Shown: positions 30,348 to 39,671, numbered from the stretch's first letter. The stretch is DNA of 52,478 bases from an uncultured Pelagibacteraceae bacterium (GCA_913050185.1 CAJXBA010000006.1:1-52478); one strand, 5' to 3'. The notes: generated by a model from the letters alone, not told the origin. Numbers and translations: made by a program.

Positions 30348-31262
30348 ATGAAAAAAGTTTTATTAGTTACTGATGACTTCGTTAATACTCGTTTGGATAG
30401 ATGGTTTAAAAAAAATGTATGTGAAGTTCCCCAGTCTTTGATCGAAAAAAATATAAGAAAAGGAAAAATAATTGTAAATAATAAGAAGAAGAATAGTTCT
30501 TATAGACTTCAAAAAAGAGATGAGATTTTTATTAACAATATCAACTTTTCAACGGACAAAAATACAAAAAATAAAAAAAAGTATATAGCAACAGCTAAAG
30601 ATATCTCTAGATCATCTAGTATTTTTGTTGAGAATAATGAAAATTTTGCTGTGATAAATAAGCCCGCTAGTATTGCAGTTCAATCTGGCACGCGCTCGAA
30701 AAGAAATATTTTAGATATTTTACGTATGACGAAAGAATTTGAAAATTTTATACCATACATTGTTCATAGAATTGATAAAGAAACTAGCGGTTTACTGATT
30801 GTAGCAAAAAACAGGAAGTTCGCTCAATTATTCACTTCACTTTTTCGTTTAAGAAAAATTCACAAAACTTATTTAGGTATAGCAATAGGAGAATTTTCAA
30901 ATAGCAGCGGAATCCTTACTGACTATCTATTTCAATACGAAGGTGATAAAAAAATTAAAACCAAAGCTATAACTCACTTCAGAGTGATAGATTCTAATAG
31001 CAACTATTCTTTTTTAAAATTAGAACCTAAAACTGGCAGAAAGCACCAGCTAAGAAAGCAACTTTTAATGCACGGACATCCTATTTATGGAGATTCAAAA
31101 TATAGACTACCAGAAAGTCACAAAAATAAAACAAATAAACTTATGTTACATGCTTATAAAATTAATTTTTTAATTAATGAAAAAAAATATAACTTTTCAA
31201 CTGAACCACCTAACTATTTTAAGGATACTCTTAAAAAAAAATATTTAAAAAGTTTCTTATAA
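30348..31262 (+). CDS. rluC: RluA-family 23S rRNA pseudouridine synthase, RluC-like
   Basis: This enzyme isomerises uridines in 23S rRNA to pseudouridine. It has 304 residues. An N-terminal S4 RNA-binding domain (about 13-65, RLDRWFKKNVCEVPQSLIEK) precedes the catalytic domain. The motif HRIDKETSGLLIVAKN places the catalytic aspartate at residue 143, and KTYLGIAIGEF and KTGRKHQLRKQLL follow. RluC is the most likely member; RluD or another RluA paralogue cannot be excluded. The 3' end overlaps the convergent lipB gene by 32 bases. Confidence 0.85.
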   Translation: MKKVLLVTDDFVNTRLDRWFKKNVCEVPQSLIEKNIRKGKIIVNNKKKNSSYRLQKRDEIFINNINFSTDKNTKNKKKYIATAKDISRSSSIFVENNENFAVINKPASIAVQSGTRSKRNILDILRMTKEFENFIPYIVHRIDKETSGLLIVAKNRKFAQLFTSLFRLRKIHKTYLGIAIGEFSNSSGILTDYLFQYEGDKKIKTKAITHFRVIDSNSNYSFLKLEPKTGRKHQLRKQLLMHGHPIYGDSKYRLPESHKNKTNKLMLHAYKINFLINEKKYNFSTEPPNYFKDTLKKKYLKSFL

Positions 31263-31848
31263 TGACAGTTTCAATATTCCTATAATTTTTTATTCCCATC
31301 TCTTTTAGGCTTGTGATTCCCTTGTCTTTGATTCCACAAGGAACGATTCCTTTATATTTTGATAAATCATTACACACATTTAATGAAAATCCATGATAAG
31401 CAATCCATTTTTTTACTCTTATTCCAATAGCTGCAATTTTTTTAGTCTTTTTCTCTTTGTTTACCCAAATTCCAATATTTTTTGAATCATTGTATGATTC
31501 TATGTTGTACTCTTTGAGGATTTGAATTATACAAGATTCAATTTTGTCAATTAGGTTTCTAATATCTTTTTTTCTATTATTTAAATTTAGCACAAAATAG
31601 ATGATTTTTTGACCTGGTGAATGATGTGTATATTTTCCACCTCTGTTTGTTTTAATTACATGGAGATTTTTATCTATTAAATCTTTATTATTAGAACTTG
31701 TTCCAGCAGTATATACAGAATTATGTTCCAGCACCCATAACAGTTCTTTCTTTTTTCCCAACGATACGTCTTTAACTCTTTGTTCTAGTATTTTCATAGA
31801 ATCTATGTAATCAACAGGTTTTATGCTATTTTTCACTTCTATATTCAT
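31231..31848 (-). CDS. lipB: Octanoyl-[acyl carrier protein]:protein octanoyltransferase
   Basis: LipB moves octanoate from acyl carrier protein to the lipoyl domains of 2-oxoacid dehydrogenases and the glycine-cleavage H protein. LipA then adds sulfur. It has 205 residues. RGGKYTHHSPGQ lies at residues 69-80, the catalytic lysine at 137 (KIAAIGIRVKKW) and the catalytic cysteine at 171 (IVPCGI). It is transcribed towards rluC, sharing 32 bases at the 3' ends, and divergently from mgtE. The lipoylated glycine-cleavage system would fit with the downstream sarcosine oxidase, but that is inference. Confidence 0.95.
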   Translation of the reverse strand: MNIEVKNSIKPVDYIDSMKILEQRVKDVSLGKKKELLWVLEHNSVYTAGTSSNNKDLIDKNLHVIKTNRGGKYTHHSPGQKIIYFVLNLNNRKKDIRNLIDKIESCIIQILKEYNIESYNDSKNIGIWVNKEKKTKKIAAIGIRVKKWIAYHGFSLNVCNDLSKYKGIVPCGIKDKGITSLKEMGIKNYRNIETVIIRNFLNIFF

Positions 31849-31909
31849 TTTAAGTTTGTGGTTTTAAAAAAAATCAACTAAACAATTCAAAATTAAAAAA
31901 TGTACATTT
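31849..31909. promoter_or_regulatory. Divergent lipB/mgtE intergenic region
   Basis: These 61 bases, nearly all A and T, must hold the promoters of both lipB (minus) and mgtE (plus). I see no clear -35/-10 pair and no magnesium-riboswitch-like structure. The space is too short for the known M-box class. Confidence 0.3.
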
Positions 31910-33289
31910 ATGAGTTTAACAAAAGAAATAACCGATAAAAAAGTTAATTTTGAGTTCAACAAGGAATTCATCAATGTTTTTAATAAAAAAATTAAAGATA
32001 ATGATACAGAATTTTTAAATAAGACGCTAAGAGAATTGCACCCTGCAGATTCTGCTGACATTATCGAGAATTTAGTTCCTGAAAATAGATCAAAGCTAAT
32101 TGAACTAGAAGGATTTAATCTTGATCCTGAAATTTTTATTGAACTTAACGAATCTATTCAAACAGAAGTTTTTATTCTTTTATCAACAGAATCAATAGCA
32201 AATATTTTAAAACGTTTAGAATCTGATAATGCATTGAAAATTATTGAAAATTTGGATGAAAAAAAGAAAATGAAAGTTCTAGACAAGCTTCCCCCAAAAG
32301 ATAGATTCTTATTACAAGAAGGTCTTAGTTTTCCAGAAGATTCAGCCGCTCGTATAATGCAAAGAGAATTTACTGCTATACCTAGCAATTGGTCTGTCGG
32401 CCAAACTATCGATTACCTTAGAGAAAGCAAAGATCTGCCCGAAGAATTTTTGGAAATTTTCATTGTAGATAGTAATTTTAAACCTATTGGTACCGTTCCT
32501 TCCTCTAAAGTTTTGCGCACACCTAGGGAATCCAAAATGAATTCAATAATGAATGAAACACAAGTTTTAATACCAGTAAACATGGATAAAGAAGAAGTTG
32601 GTCATATATTTGAAAATTATAATTTGGTTTCAGCTGGAGTAGTAGATAAAAATAATAAACTGGTTGGCATGATCACTGGTGATGATGTTTTTACAATTCT
32701 TAAAGAAGAAGCAGAAGAAGACGTCTTAAGACTAGCTGGAGTCGGAGATGAAGAAATTACAGATAGTGTTTTACAAAAAACCAAAAGAAGATTTAATTGG
32801 TTATTGCTTAATTTATTTACAGCACTACTGGCAACGTGGGTGATTAGTAGATTTGGCGCTACGATTGAACAAATGGTAGCCCTAGCTTTTTTGATGCCTA
32901 TAGTGGCTTCGATGGGAGGAAATGCTGGTATGCAAACTTTAGCAGTTACCATTAGAGCTTTAGCCACAAAAGAACTTTCTTCAAGTAATTTTGGCAAAAT
33001 TGTAACAAAAGAATTTATTATAGGAATTTTAAATGGAATAATTTTTGCAATTATAACTGGGATAATAGTTCAATTATGGTTCAAAGAAATAAATTTATCA
33101 ATTTTAATTGCAATAGCGATGATATTAAATATGATAGTAGCTGGCTTATTTGGTATATTAGTACCTATATCACTCAAGAAATTCAATATTGATCCTGCTA
33201 TAGCATCAAGTGTATTTGTTACGACAATTACAGATGTTATAGGTTTTCTTTCATTTTTGGGACTCGGAGCATATTTTTTCTACGGTTAA
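31910..33289 (+). CDS. mgtE: Magnesium transporter MgtE
   Basis: MgtE is a homodimeric, Mg-gated Mg2+ channel in the inner membrane. It has 459 residues. The N-terminal superhelical MgtE_N domain (about 25-130, with LRELHPADSADIIENL) is followed by a CBS pair (about 135-260; PIGTVPSSKVLRTP and LVGMITGDDVFTIL). Five transmembrane helices fill the C-terminal 175 residues, including MPIVASMGGNAGMQTLAVTI of the pore. It ends with a 4-base overlap against the convergent panC. Confidence 0.95.
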   Translation: MSLTKEITDKKVNFEFNKEFINVFNKKIKDNDTEFLNKTLRELHPADSADIIENLVPENRSKLIELEGFNLDPEIFIELNESIQTEVFILLSTESIANILKRLESDNALKIIENLDEKKKMKVLDKLPPKDRFLLQEGLSFPEDSAARIMQREFTAIPSNWSVGQTIDYLRESKDLPEEFLEIFIVDSNFKPIGTVPSSKVLRTPRESKMNSIMNETQVLIPVNMDKEEVGHIFENYNLVSAGVVDKNNKLVGMITGDDVFTILKEEAEEDVLRLAGVGDEEITDSVLQKTKRRFNWLLLNLFTALLATWVISRFGATIEQMVALAFLMPIVASMGGNAGMQTLAVTIRALATKELSSSNFGKIVTKEFIIGILNGIIFAIITGIIVQLWFKEINLSILIAIAMILNMIVAGLFGILVPISLKKFNIDPAIASSVFVTTITDVIGFLSFLGLGAYFFYG

Positions 33290-34095
33290 ATATTATCGAT
33301 CAACCTAGTTTTTTTAAGATAATAAGCAATAAATATTCTGAATTTTTTAATTTTGTTAAATGGTTTCGTAAGGTTATTTACATCACGAATCTCTATGTAA
33401 TCAATTTTACTTGTACCAAAATTTAATATTTGATGCTTAATTTCTTTCAAAGATATTTTTTTCATTAATAAATCTTTTTTATTTTTTTTCAATAATTTGT
33501 ATATATTGGATGCAATATTTTTTTCTTCTGGTGTAAGTAAAAAATTTCTTGAAGAATACGCAACACCATTCTTTTCTCTAATGGTTCTACATGCAATTAA
33601 CCTAGTTTTAAGTTTATTTTTTCTTATATAACTTTCAATTATTTTCAATTGTTGCATATCTTTTTCTCCTAAAAAGATTTTATTTGGCTTTATTATTTTT
33701 ATAAATCTGTCAATTACATCAACAACGGATTCAAAATGGCTGGGTCTAGATTTTCCACACAATTTTTTTTTCAGTGAATCTATTTTGATTTTTTTGTTCG
33801 GTCCATTAGGATAAATTTGTTTTGATGATGGTAAGAAAAGATAATCCACTTTATGTTTTTTCATCAAGTAAATGTCTTTTTTTAAAGTTCTCGGATACTT
33901 ATTATAATCTGTTTTTCTGTTAAATTGAGGTTTATTGACAAATATTGATACAATCGTTTTATTACATAATTGATTACATTTTTTGATTATACTTAAGTGA
34001 GCCTTATGAATAGCTCCCATTGTTGGAACAAAACCTAAATTTTTTTGTGCAGACAAAGTGTCTGTAAGTTTTTTTTTATCTGAAATTATTTTCAT
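33286..34095 (-). CDS. panC: Pantothenate synthetase
   Basis: PanC joins pantoate and beta-alanine using ATP, the last step to vitamin B5 and then coenzyme A. It has 269 residues. The nucleotide-binding motif PTMGAIHKAHLSI carries both histidines, with Ala in place of the usual Gly before the second. FVNKPQFN, FLGEKDMQQL and the KMSKS-like YSSRN segment are present. No panB is adjacent. It is divergent from galU (35-base gap) and convergent with mgtE. Confidence 0.93.
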   Translation of the reverse strand: MKIISDKKKLTDTLSAQKNLGFVPTMGAIHKAHLSIIKKCNQLCNKTIVSIFVNKPQFNRKTDYNKYPRTLKKDIYLMKKHKVDYLFLPSSKQIYPNGPNKKIKIDSLKKKLCGKSRPSHFESVVDVIDRFIKIIKPNKIFLGEKDMQQLKIIESYIRKNKLKTRLIACRTIREKNGVAYSSRNFLLTPEEKNIASNIYKLLKKNKKDLLMKKISLKEIKHQILNFGTSKIDYIEIRDVNNLTKPFNKIKKFRIFIAYYLKKTRLIDNI

Positions 34096-34130
34096 TTGTA
34101 AATTTTAAATATTATATGTAAAAGATAACA

Positions 34131-34946
34131 ATGGTTAAACAGGCTATTATTCCTTTAGCAGGTATGGGGACAAGACTATTACCCCTTACAAGTGTTATAC
34201 CTAAGGAATTATTGCCAATTAATGGCAAACCTAGTTTTGAATACATATTGGATGAATGTATTGATGCTGGAATTAAGGAAATTATATTCATTATCTCAAA
34301 TAAGAAAAAAGTGATTAAGAAGTATTTTTACAATGATAATTTTTTCAAAAAAATAATTAAAAAAAAGACCAAAGATAGAAGAATCAAATTGGAATATTCA
34401 AAAATTAAAAAATATAAAAAAATGATTAAGTTTGTCTATCAAAATGTACCACGTGGAACCGGCGATGCGGTTTTAAAATGTAAAAAATTAATTAGATCAA
34501 ATTTTTTTTTAATATTATTGCCGGATGATTTGATAATAAAAAAAAATTGTTCACGTACTATGATAAAACTTCATAAACGATATAAATCATCAATTATAGC
34601 TTCAAAAAGAGTTAAAAAGAATAATGTTTCGAGATGGGGTATTTTTGATTTAAAAAAAATTAACAAAAATAATTTTCATATTAAGGACGTTATAGAAAAA
34701 CCCAGTGTAAAATTAGCTCCCTCAACCTATGCATTAATAGGCCGTTATATCTTACCATCAAAAATATTTAAAGAGCTTAAAGATCAAAAACCTGGTCGTA
34801 ATGGTGAAATTCATATAACTGATGCTATTAGATCATTGATACACAAAAAACATAAATTCATCGGTCATATTTTTGCCGGAAAATATTTAGATTGCGGTTC
34901 AATGAAGGGCTATATCAATTCATCTTCAGAAATTTCTAGATTGTAA
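34131..34946 (+). CDS. galU: UTP-glucose-1-phosphate uridylyltransferase
   Basis: GalU makes UDP-glucose from UTP and glucose-1-phosphate. It has 271 residues, a little short for the family. IIPLAGMGTRLLPLTSVIPK with the catalytic basic residues, KELLPINGKP, and the sugar-site EKP segment (IEKPSVKLAPSTYALIGRY) are present. The next gene, ugd, starts 3 bases downstream and uses the product. The pair is AT-rich and lysine-rich even for this window. dTDP-glucose synthases are a less likely alternative. Confidence 0.92.
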   Translation: MVKQAIIPLAGMGTRLLPLTSVIPKELLPINGKPSFEYILDECIDAGIKEIIFIISNKKKVIKKYFYNDNFFKKIIKKKTKDRRIKLEYSKIKKYKKMIKFVYQNVPRGTGDAVLKCKKLIRSNFFLILLPDDLIIKKNCSRTMIKLHKRYKSSIIASKRVKKNNVSRWGIFDLKKINKNNFHIKDVIEKPSVKLAPSTYALIGRYILPSKIFKELKDQKPGRNGEIHITDAIRSLIHKKHKFIGHIFAGKYLDCGSMKGYINSSSEISRL

Positions 34947-34949
34947 TTT

Positions 34950-36248
34950 ATGAAAATATGCGTGATAGGAACTGGTTATGTTGGTCTTGTCAGTGGAGCG
35001 TGTTTTGCTGACCTAGGTAATGTTGTGTGGTGTGTCGATAAGGATAATCAAAAAATTGAAATGCTAAACAATAATCAAATGCCAATTTTTGAACCAGGCT
35101 TGAAAGAAATTGTTAGCAGCAATTACGATGCCGGTAGATTAATATTTACTACGAATCTTGGATTAGCAATAAAAAGTTCTGATATTATATTTATTTGTGT
35201 TGGTACACCGACCTCCAAAAAAAAAAATTCAGCTAATCTTCGTCATGTTTTTAGCGTTGCGACCACAATCAGAAAAAACATTGATAAATATAAAATAATA
35301 GTAACTAAATCGACTGTTCCTGTTTCAACAGGGGATAAAATTGAAAAAATTATTTCTAAAAAAGTAAAAAGAAAATTATTTCAAGTAGTTTCTAATCCTG
35401 AATTCTTACGAGAGGGAGAAGCATTAAGAGATTTCAGATTTCCTGATAGAATAGTTGTGGGTTCAAATGATAAGAAAGCTTCAAAAAAATTAAAAAACTT
35501 ATATGAACCATTAGTTAAAAAAGGGGCTAATTTTTTTATAACGACTAGGAGAGGAGCTGAATTAATAAAATATGCCTCAAACGCTTTTTTGGCGACAAAA
35601 ATATCTTATATGAATGAAATAGCCAATTTATGTGAAAAAACCGGAGTAAATGTAGAAGAAGTAGCAATTGGTATGGGTCTTGATAAAAGGATTGGCAGTC
35701 GCTTTCTAAGGGCTGGCACTGCTTATGGTGGATCATGTTTTCCAAAGGACACTAAGGCTATAACTGTTATTGGAGACAAATATAAAACTAATCTCTCAAT
35801 AATTAAATCGGTAATTAAATCTAATGAAAAACGTAAAACATTATTAATGGATAAAGTTAAAAAAATTTTATCTAATAAAATTAAAAATAAAAAAGTTGCT
35901 TTCTTGGGTGTGACTTTTAAACCAAATACAGATGATATGAGACAATCTTCGAGTCTTAAAATGATACCTTTTTTGCAGAGAAAAGGAGCAATAATCTATT
36001 ATTATGACCCTTCTGGTGAAAAAAAAGAATTTGCAAAACTTAAAAATGTTCTATTTTGCCGTGATATATCGTCGGTATGTAAGGGAGTTGATTTGATCAT
36101 AATTCACACAGAGTGGGAAGAGTTTAAGGCTTTAGATTTTGCAAAGTTGTCAAAAAGAAAAAAATTTAAAATTTATGATATGAGAAATCTATATTCACCC
36201 AACTTGATGAAGCAAAAAGGTTTTAATTATTATTCAATTGGTAGATAA
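34950..36248 (+). CDS. ugd: UDP-glucose 6-dehydrogenase
   Basis: Ugd oxidises UDP-glucose to UDP-glucuronate with two NAD+, feeding surface polysaccharide or glycolipid synthesis. It has 432 residues. The Rossmann fold starts KICVIGTGYVGLVSGACFA. The active-site cysteine is residue 263 in GTAYGGSCFPKDTKAI. The C-terminal domain has AFLGVTFKPNTDDMRQS. UDP-mannose or UDP-GlcNAc dehydrogenases belong to the same family, but the GalU partner supports UDP-glucose. It ends 16 bases from the convergent ridA. Confidence 0.9.
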   Translation: MKICVIGTGYVGLVSGACFADLGNVVWCVDKDNQKIEMLNNNQMPIFEPGLKEIVSSNYDAGRLIFTTNLGLAIKSSDIIFICVGTPTSKKKNSANLRHVFSVATTIRKNIDKYKIIVTKSTVPVSTGDKIEKIISKKVKRKLFQVVSNPEFLREGEALRDFRFPDRIVVGSNDKKASKKLKNLYEPLVKKGANFFITTRRGAELIKYASNAFLATKISYMNEIANLCEKTGVNVEEVAIGMGLDKRIGSRFLRAGTAYGGSCFPKDTKAITVIGDKYKTNLSIIKSVIKSNEKRKTLLMDKVKKILSNKIKNKKVAFLGVTFKPNTDDMRQSSSLKMIPFLQRKGAIIYYYDPSGEKKEFAKLKNVLFCRDISSVCKGVDLIIIHTEWEEFKALDFAKLSKRKKFKIYDMRNLYSPNLMKQKGFNYYSIGR

Positions 36249-36264
36249 AGTCATTATCTTAATC

Positions 36265-36723
36265 TTATATTTCAAATATTGCATCAATTTCAACAGCAGC
36301 ATCAAGAGGTAAAGAATTAGTACTGACAGCTGCTCTTGCATGTTTACCACAAGAACCAAACGCGGCAGATAAAATTTCTGATGCAGGATTAATTACCTTT
36401 GGCTGGTCTATAAAAGCACTTGTCGAATTTACATAGCCAGTAATTTTGATACAATTTTTAACTTTATCTAAATCGTCATTGAGAGCTTTTTTAACTTGAG
36501 CTAAAATATTAACTACACACAGTTTGGATGCCCGCTGACCATCTTCGAGAGTTAAATCTTTACCAATCGTTCCTTTAATCATTTTTCCATCGCTGGAGAT
36601 TGGAAGTTGTCCTGAAACATAAAGAAGATTGTTAATTTTCTTAAAAGCAACATAGGCACCTACAGGTTCTGGTGCATCAGGAATAGATAAATTTAATTTG
36701 GATAAATTATTCGTAACCGACAT
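36265..36723 (-). CDS. RidA/YjgF-family protein
   Basis: The best-known RidA members hydrolyse reactive enamine/imine intermediates to protect pyridoxal-phosphate enzymes. This one has 152 residues, about 20 more than archetypal RidA. It starts with an NLSKLNLSIPDAPEPVGAYV leader and ends with HARAAVSTNSLPLDAAVEID, which keeps the arginine of the active site. It appears to belong to a longer YjgF subgroup, so the exact substrate is unknown. It lies 8 bases downstream of the small exported protein gene, on the same strand as topA. Confidence 0.8.
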   Translation of the reverse strand: MSVTNNLSKLNLSIPDAPEPVGAYVAFKKINNLLYVSGQLPISSDGKMIKGTIGKDLTLEDGQRASKLCVVNILAQVKKALNDDLDKVKNCIKITGYVNSTSAFIDQPKVINPASEILSAAFGSCGKHARAAVSTNSLPLDAAVEIDAIFEI

Positions 36724-36731
36724 TTATTACA

Positions 36732-37040
36732 TTAGTCGGATTTTTTAAGACCATCTTCTATTTTTTCCATATCCTCAGATTTAACACCAAGTTCGGATAA
36801 ACTTTTGAAGATACCAGTAACTGGATTGTTCTTTTTCAATGACTTTAATTTTTTTTTAGCTGCTTTTCTGGCAGCCTCTGCCTTTTTTTTTGCTAATTTT
36901 TTAGCTTCTTTAGCTTTACATATGTAATATGCTGTAGATGTTTTTTCGTTAACATCGCACTTAGTTTTAGCTTTTACTTCCGATAAAGGTATAAATGAAG
37001 TGAAAATTAAGACAGATAGAAAAATGGCAACAAATCTCAT
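36732..37040 (-). CDS. Small exported Lys/Ala-rich protein, function unknown
   Basis: I do not recognise this family. From the ATG at 37040 it is 102 residues: a signal peptide (MRFVAIFLSVLIFTSFIPLS, probable cleavage after VKAKT or nearby) is followed by a short segment with two cysteines (KCDVNEK...YICKAKEAKK). A highly basic helix of repeated AKKKAEAARKAAKKK type comes next, then a small C-terminal domain (GIFKSLSELGVKSEDMEKIE). In-frame ATGs further upstream (37073, 37091) lie within the topA 3' end. It probably acts in the periplasm. It is co-directional with topA, 4 bases downstream, and with ridA. Confidence 0.7.
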   Translation of the reverse strand: MRFVAIFLSVLIFTSFIPLSEVKAKTKCDVNEKTSTAYYICKAKEAKKLAKKKAEAARKAAKKKLKSLKKNNPVTGIFKSLSELGVKSEDMEKIEDGLKKSD

Positions 37041-37044
37041 AAAA

Positions 37045-39606
37045 TTATTTTTTTTTTCTCTTATTTTTATCATATTCTTTTCTTTTCTCAATTAAAATTA
37101 AAGCGTCTTCCATAGTGATATCGTTAGGGTCTTTTTCTTCAGGAATCGTTGCATTTAACGACTTATATTTGATATAAGGACCGAATTTACCTTTCATAAC
37201 TCTAACTGGTTTTTTATCTTCAGGGTGTTCACCCAAATGCTTTATTTCAGAAGATGAAATTCTTCCCGGTTTAGCCTCAGCGATCATAGTTACTGCTCTA
37301 TTTAATCCAATTGTAAAAATATCTTCAGCAGATTCTATTCTTGCTGATTTATTTTCGCATTTTAAATAGGGGCCAAATCTTCCTGAGTTCAAAGTTATGT
37401 CTTTTCCAGAATCTGGATGTTGACCAAGAACTTTAGGTAGAGAGCAGAGAAATTTGGCTCTTTCTATATCTATCGATTCTAATGAAATTCCTTTTGGTAT
37501 AGATACGTTTCTTACATTTTTTCCATTTGTTTCCTTTTTTGATTTATTTTTTTTAATTGTTTCTTCTGTTTTTTCTGAAAGTTCATATTGCAAGTAGGGG
37601 CCAAATCTTCCACTCTTTAATAATAGTTCTTTACCATCATCATTAAATCCTAAAGTTTTAGGTTCAGGTAAAGCATTTTGTTCGGCAGTTTTTGATTTAG
37701 ATAAAGGTCTAGTGAATTTACATTCAGGATAGTTAGAGCATCCAATAAACGCTCCTCCTCTAAAACTATTTTTTAAGCTTAGTTCTCCTCCATTACATGA
37801 AGGACATTTTCTGTCAATTTTTCCATCTTGATTTGTATCAAAAATTAATTCACCTAAGCTTTCATTTAAAAGATCGAGAACTTCTCTTGTTCTTTTTTCT
37901 TTGACCGACTGAACATTTTTATTAAAATCTCTCCAGAAATTTTCTAATACGCCTACCCACATGACTTTGCCAGAAGTAATTTCATCCAACTGATCTTCAA
38001 GATTTGCTGTAAAATTGTAATCAACATATTTTGCAAATAGTTTTTCCAAGAATGCTGCTAGCAACTTACCTCTATCGGTGGGGTGAAATTTTCTATTGAT
38101 TAAATCAACATAATTCCTGGTTGAAAGAACTGAAATGATACTAGCGTATGTTGAAGGTCTACCAATACCTAATTCTTCAAGTTTTTTGACCAAACTAGCT
38201 TCAGAATATCTTGGCAAAGGTTCTGTAAAGTGTTGCTCATCTATTATTTTATCAATATTGACTGTTTCTTCATCTTTCACTTCAGGTAATATTTTGTCTG
38301 CTTCATTATTATTATCTTTCTCTTCATGTAGTTTCAAAAAACCATCAAATTTTAAAACAGATCCTGAAGCTCTAAATTTAATTCTTTTATCTTTTGATGA
38401 TAAAATAATAGTATTTCTATCAAATTCAGCATTTTTCATTTGAGAAGATAAAGCTCTTTTCCATATTAAATCGTATAATTTAAATTGATCGGAATTTAAA
38501 TATTTCTTAATTTCAGACGGAGATCTCTTTATATCTGTAGGCCTAATTGGTTCGTGGGCCTCCTGTGCATTTTTAGCTTTTTTACCACTATAATTATTTT
38601 GTGTTGCTGGCAAATACTGTTTTCCATAGTTAGTAGAAATGTAATCTCTAAAGGTTGATATAGCTTCGTTTGAAATTTGCGTTCCATCCGTTCTCATGTA
38701 AGTAATTAGTCCGACGGATTCGCCATCTAGATCTATACCTTGGTATAATCTTTGTGCGATTTGCATGGTTCTGGAAGCTCCAAATCCACATTTTCCTGAA
38801 GCCATTTGTTGCATTGTAGATGTTGTAAGAGGCGGAGCAGGATTTCTTTTAAAAACTTGTGACGTAATTTCAGAAACAAAATATTCTTTAGAATTAATTT
38901 TTATCGTGGCTTCGTTAACAGCGTCTTTATTAAGAAAAGTAAATTTTTCAACTTTATTACTATCGTAGAAAATCAATTTAGAAGGAATTTCTTTACCATC
39001 ATTATTTCTAAAATTTGAACCTATTGTCCAATACTCTTTAGAGATAAATTGTTCAATCTCATGTTCTCTTTCAGAGATTAGTTTTAGAGCTACTGACTGA
39101 ACTCTGCCAGCAGATTTTGATCCTGGCAATTTAGTCCACAATATAGGAGAAATATTGAAACCCACAAGATAATCTAAAGCTCTTCTGGCCATGTACGCGT
39201 CTACTAATTGAGGTTCAATATCTCTTGGATTTTCTATACCTTTTGTAACAGCCTTTTTTGTAATCTCATTAAAAACAACTCTTTCAACTTTCTTGCCTTT
39301 TAAAAGTTTTTTTTGATTTAGCACTTCTTTTACATGCCAGGCTATAGCTTCACCTTCACGGTCAGGATCTGTAGCTAAAATAATTTTTTCTGAATCAATA
39401 GCGTTATCTATTATTTCTTTTAAATATTTTTTAGAAAATGCATCTATTTCCCATAACATTTGAAAATTATTATTTGGATCAACAGAACCGTTTTTAGAAG
39501 GTAAATCTCGAACGTGTCCATAACTTGCTAAAACTTTATAATCTTTTCCAAGATATTTGTTTATTGTTTTAGCTTTTGCAGGACTTTCTACGATAACTAA
39601 GTTCAT
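37045..39606 (-). CDS. topA: DNA topoisomerase I
   Basis: This type IA topoisomerase relaxes negative supercoils. It has 853 residues. The Toprim domain begins NLVIVESPAKAKTINKYLG, with the acidic triad DPDREGEA at residues 80-87. The active-site tyrosine is residue 303 in GLITYMRTDGTQIS. Near residue 610 is one four-cysteine zinc finger (CPSC...CSNYPEC). It is followed by three short repeats built on GRFGPYL or GKFGPYI that replace the further zinc fingers of E. coli TopA. It lies upstream of the small exported protein and ridA on the same strand. Confidence 0.97.
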   Translation of the reverse strand: MNLVIVESPAKAKTINKYLGKDYKVLASYGHVRDLPSKNGSVDPNNNFQMLWEIDAFSKKYLKEIIDNAIDSEKIILATDPDREGEAIAWHVKEVLNQKKLLKGKKVERVVFNEITKKAVTKGIENPRDIEPQLVDAYMARRALDYLVGFNISPILWTKLPGSKSAGRVQSVALKLISEREHEIEQFISKEYWTIGSNFRNNDGKEIPSKLIFYDSNKVEKFTFLNKDAVNEATIKINSKEYFVSEITSQVFKRNPAPPLTTSTMQQMASGKCGFGASRTMQIAQRLYQGIDLDGESVGLITYMRTDGTQISNEAISTFRDYISTNYGKQYLPATQNNYSGKKAKNAQEAHEPIRPTDIKRSPSEIKKYLNSDQFKLYDLIWKRALSSQMKNAEFDRNTIILSSKDKRIKFRASGSVLKFDGFLKLHEEKDNNNEADKILPEVKDEETVNIDKIIDEQHFTEPLPRYSEASLVKKLEELGIGRPSTYASIISVLSTRNYVDLINRKFHPTDRGKLLAAFLEKLFAKYVDYNFTANLEDQLDEITSGKVMWVGVLENFWRDFNKNVQSVKEKRTREVLDLLNESLGELIFDTNQDGKIDRKCPSCNGGELSLKNSFRGGAFIGCSNYPECKFTRPLSKSKTAEQNALPEPKTLGFNDDGKELLLKSGRFGPYLQYELSEKTEETIKKNKSKKETNGKNVRNVSIPKGISLESIDIERAKFLCSLPKVLGQHPDSGKDITLNSGRFGPYLKCENKSARIESAEDIFTIGLNRAVTMIAEAKPGRISSSEIKHLGEHPEDKKPVRVMKGKFGPYIKYKSLNATIPEEKDPNDITMEDALILIEKRKEYDKNKRKKK

Positions 39607-39628
39607 TAAATTACCTTAGGATGGTTAC

Positions 39629-39653
39629 TGTCAAAAATATTTCCTTTTGTCAA
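39629..39653 (-). promoter_or_regulatory. Tandem TTGACA motifs upstream of topA
   Basis: Two perfect TTGACA hexamers on the minus strand (39653-39648 and 39634-39629) are 19 bases apart, just upstream of topA. They look like -35 elements, but neither has a good -10 at 16-18 bases. They may mark a promoter or an operator repeat. Confidence 0.25.
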
Positions 39654-39671
39654 ACTGAAGATTTATTTAGC

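Noticed and set aside
31849-31909. Magnesium riboswitch for mgtE
   Set aside because: The region is only 61 bases of A and T and shows no stems.
33286-34095. panC as inactive because HxGH reads HKAH
   Set aside because: Both catalytic histidines remain and the other motifs are intact; Ala for Gly is a mild change.
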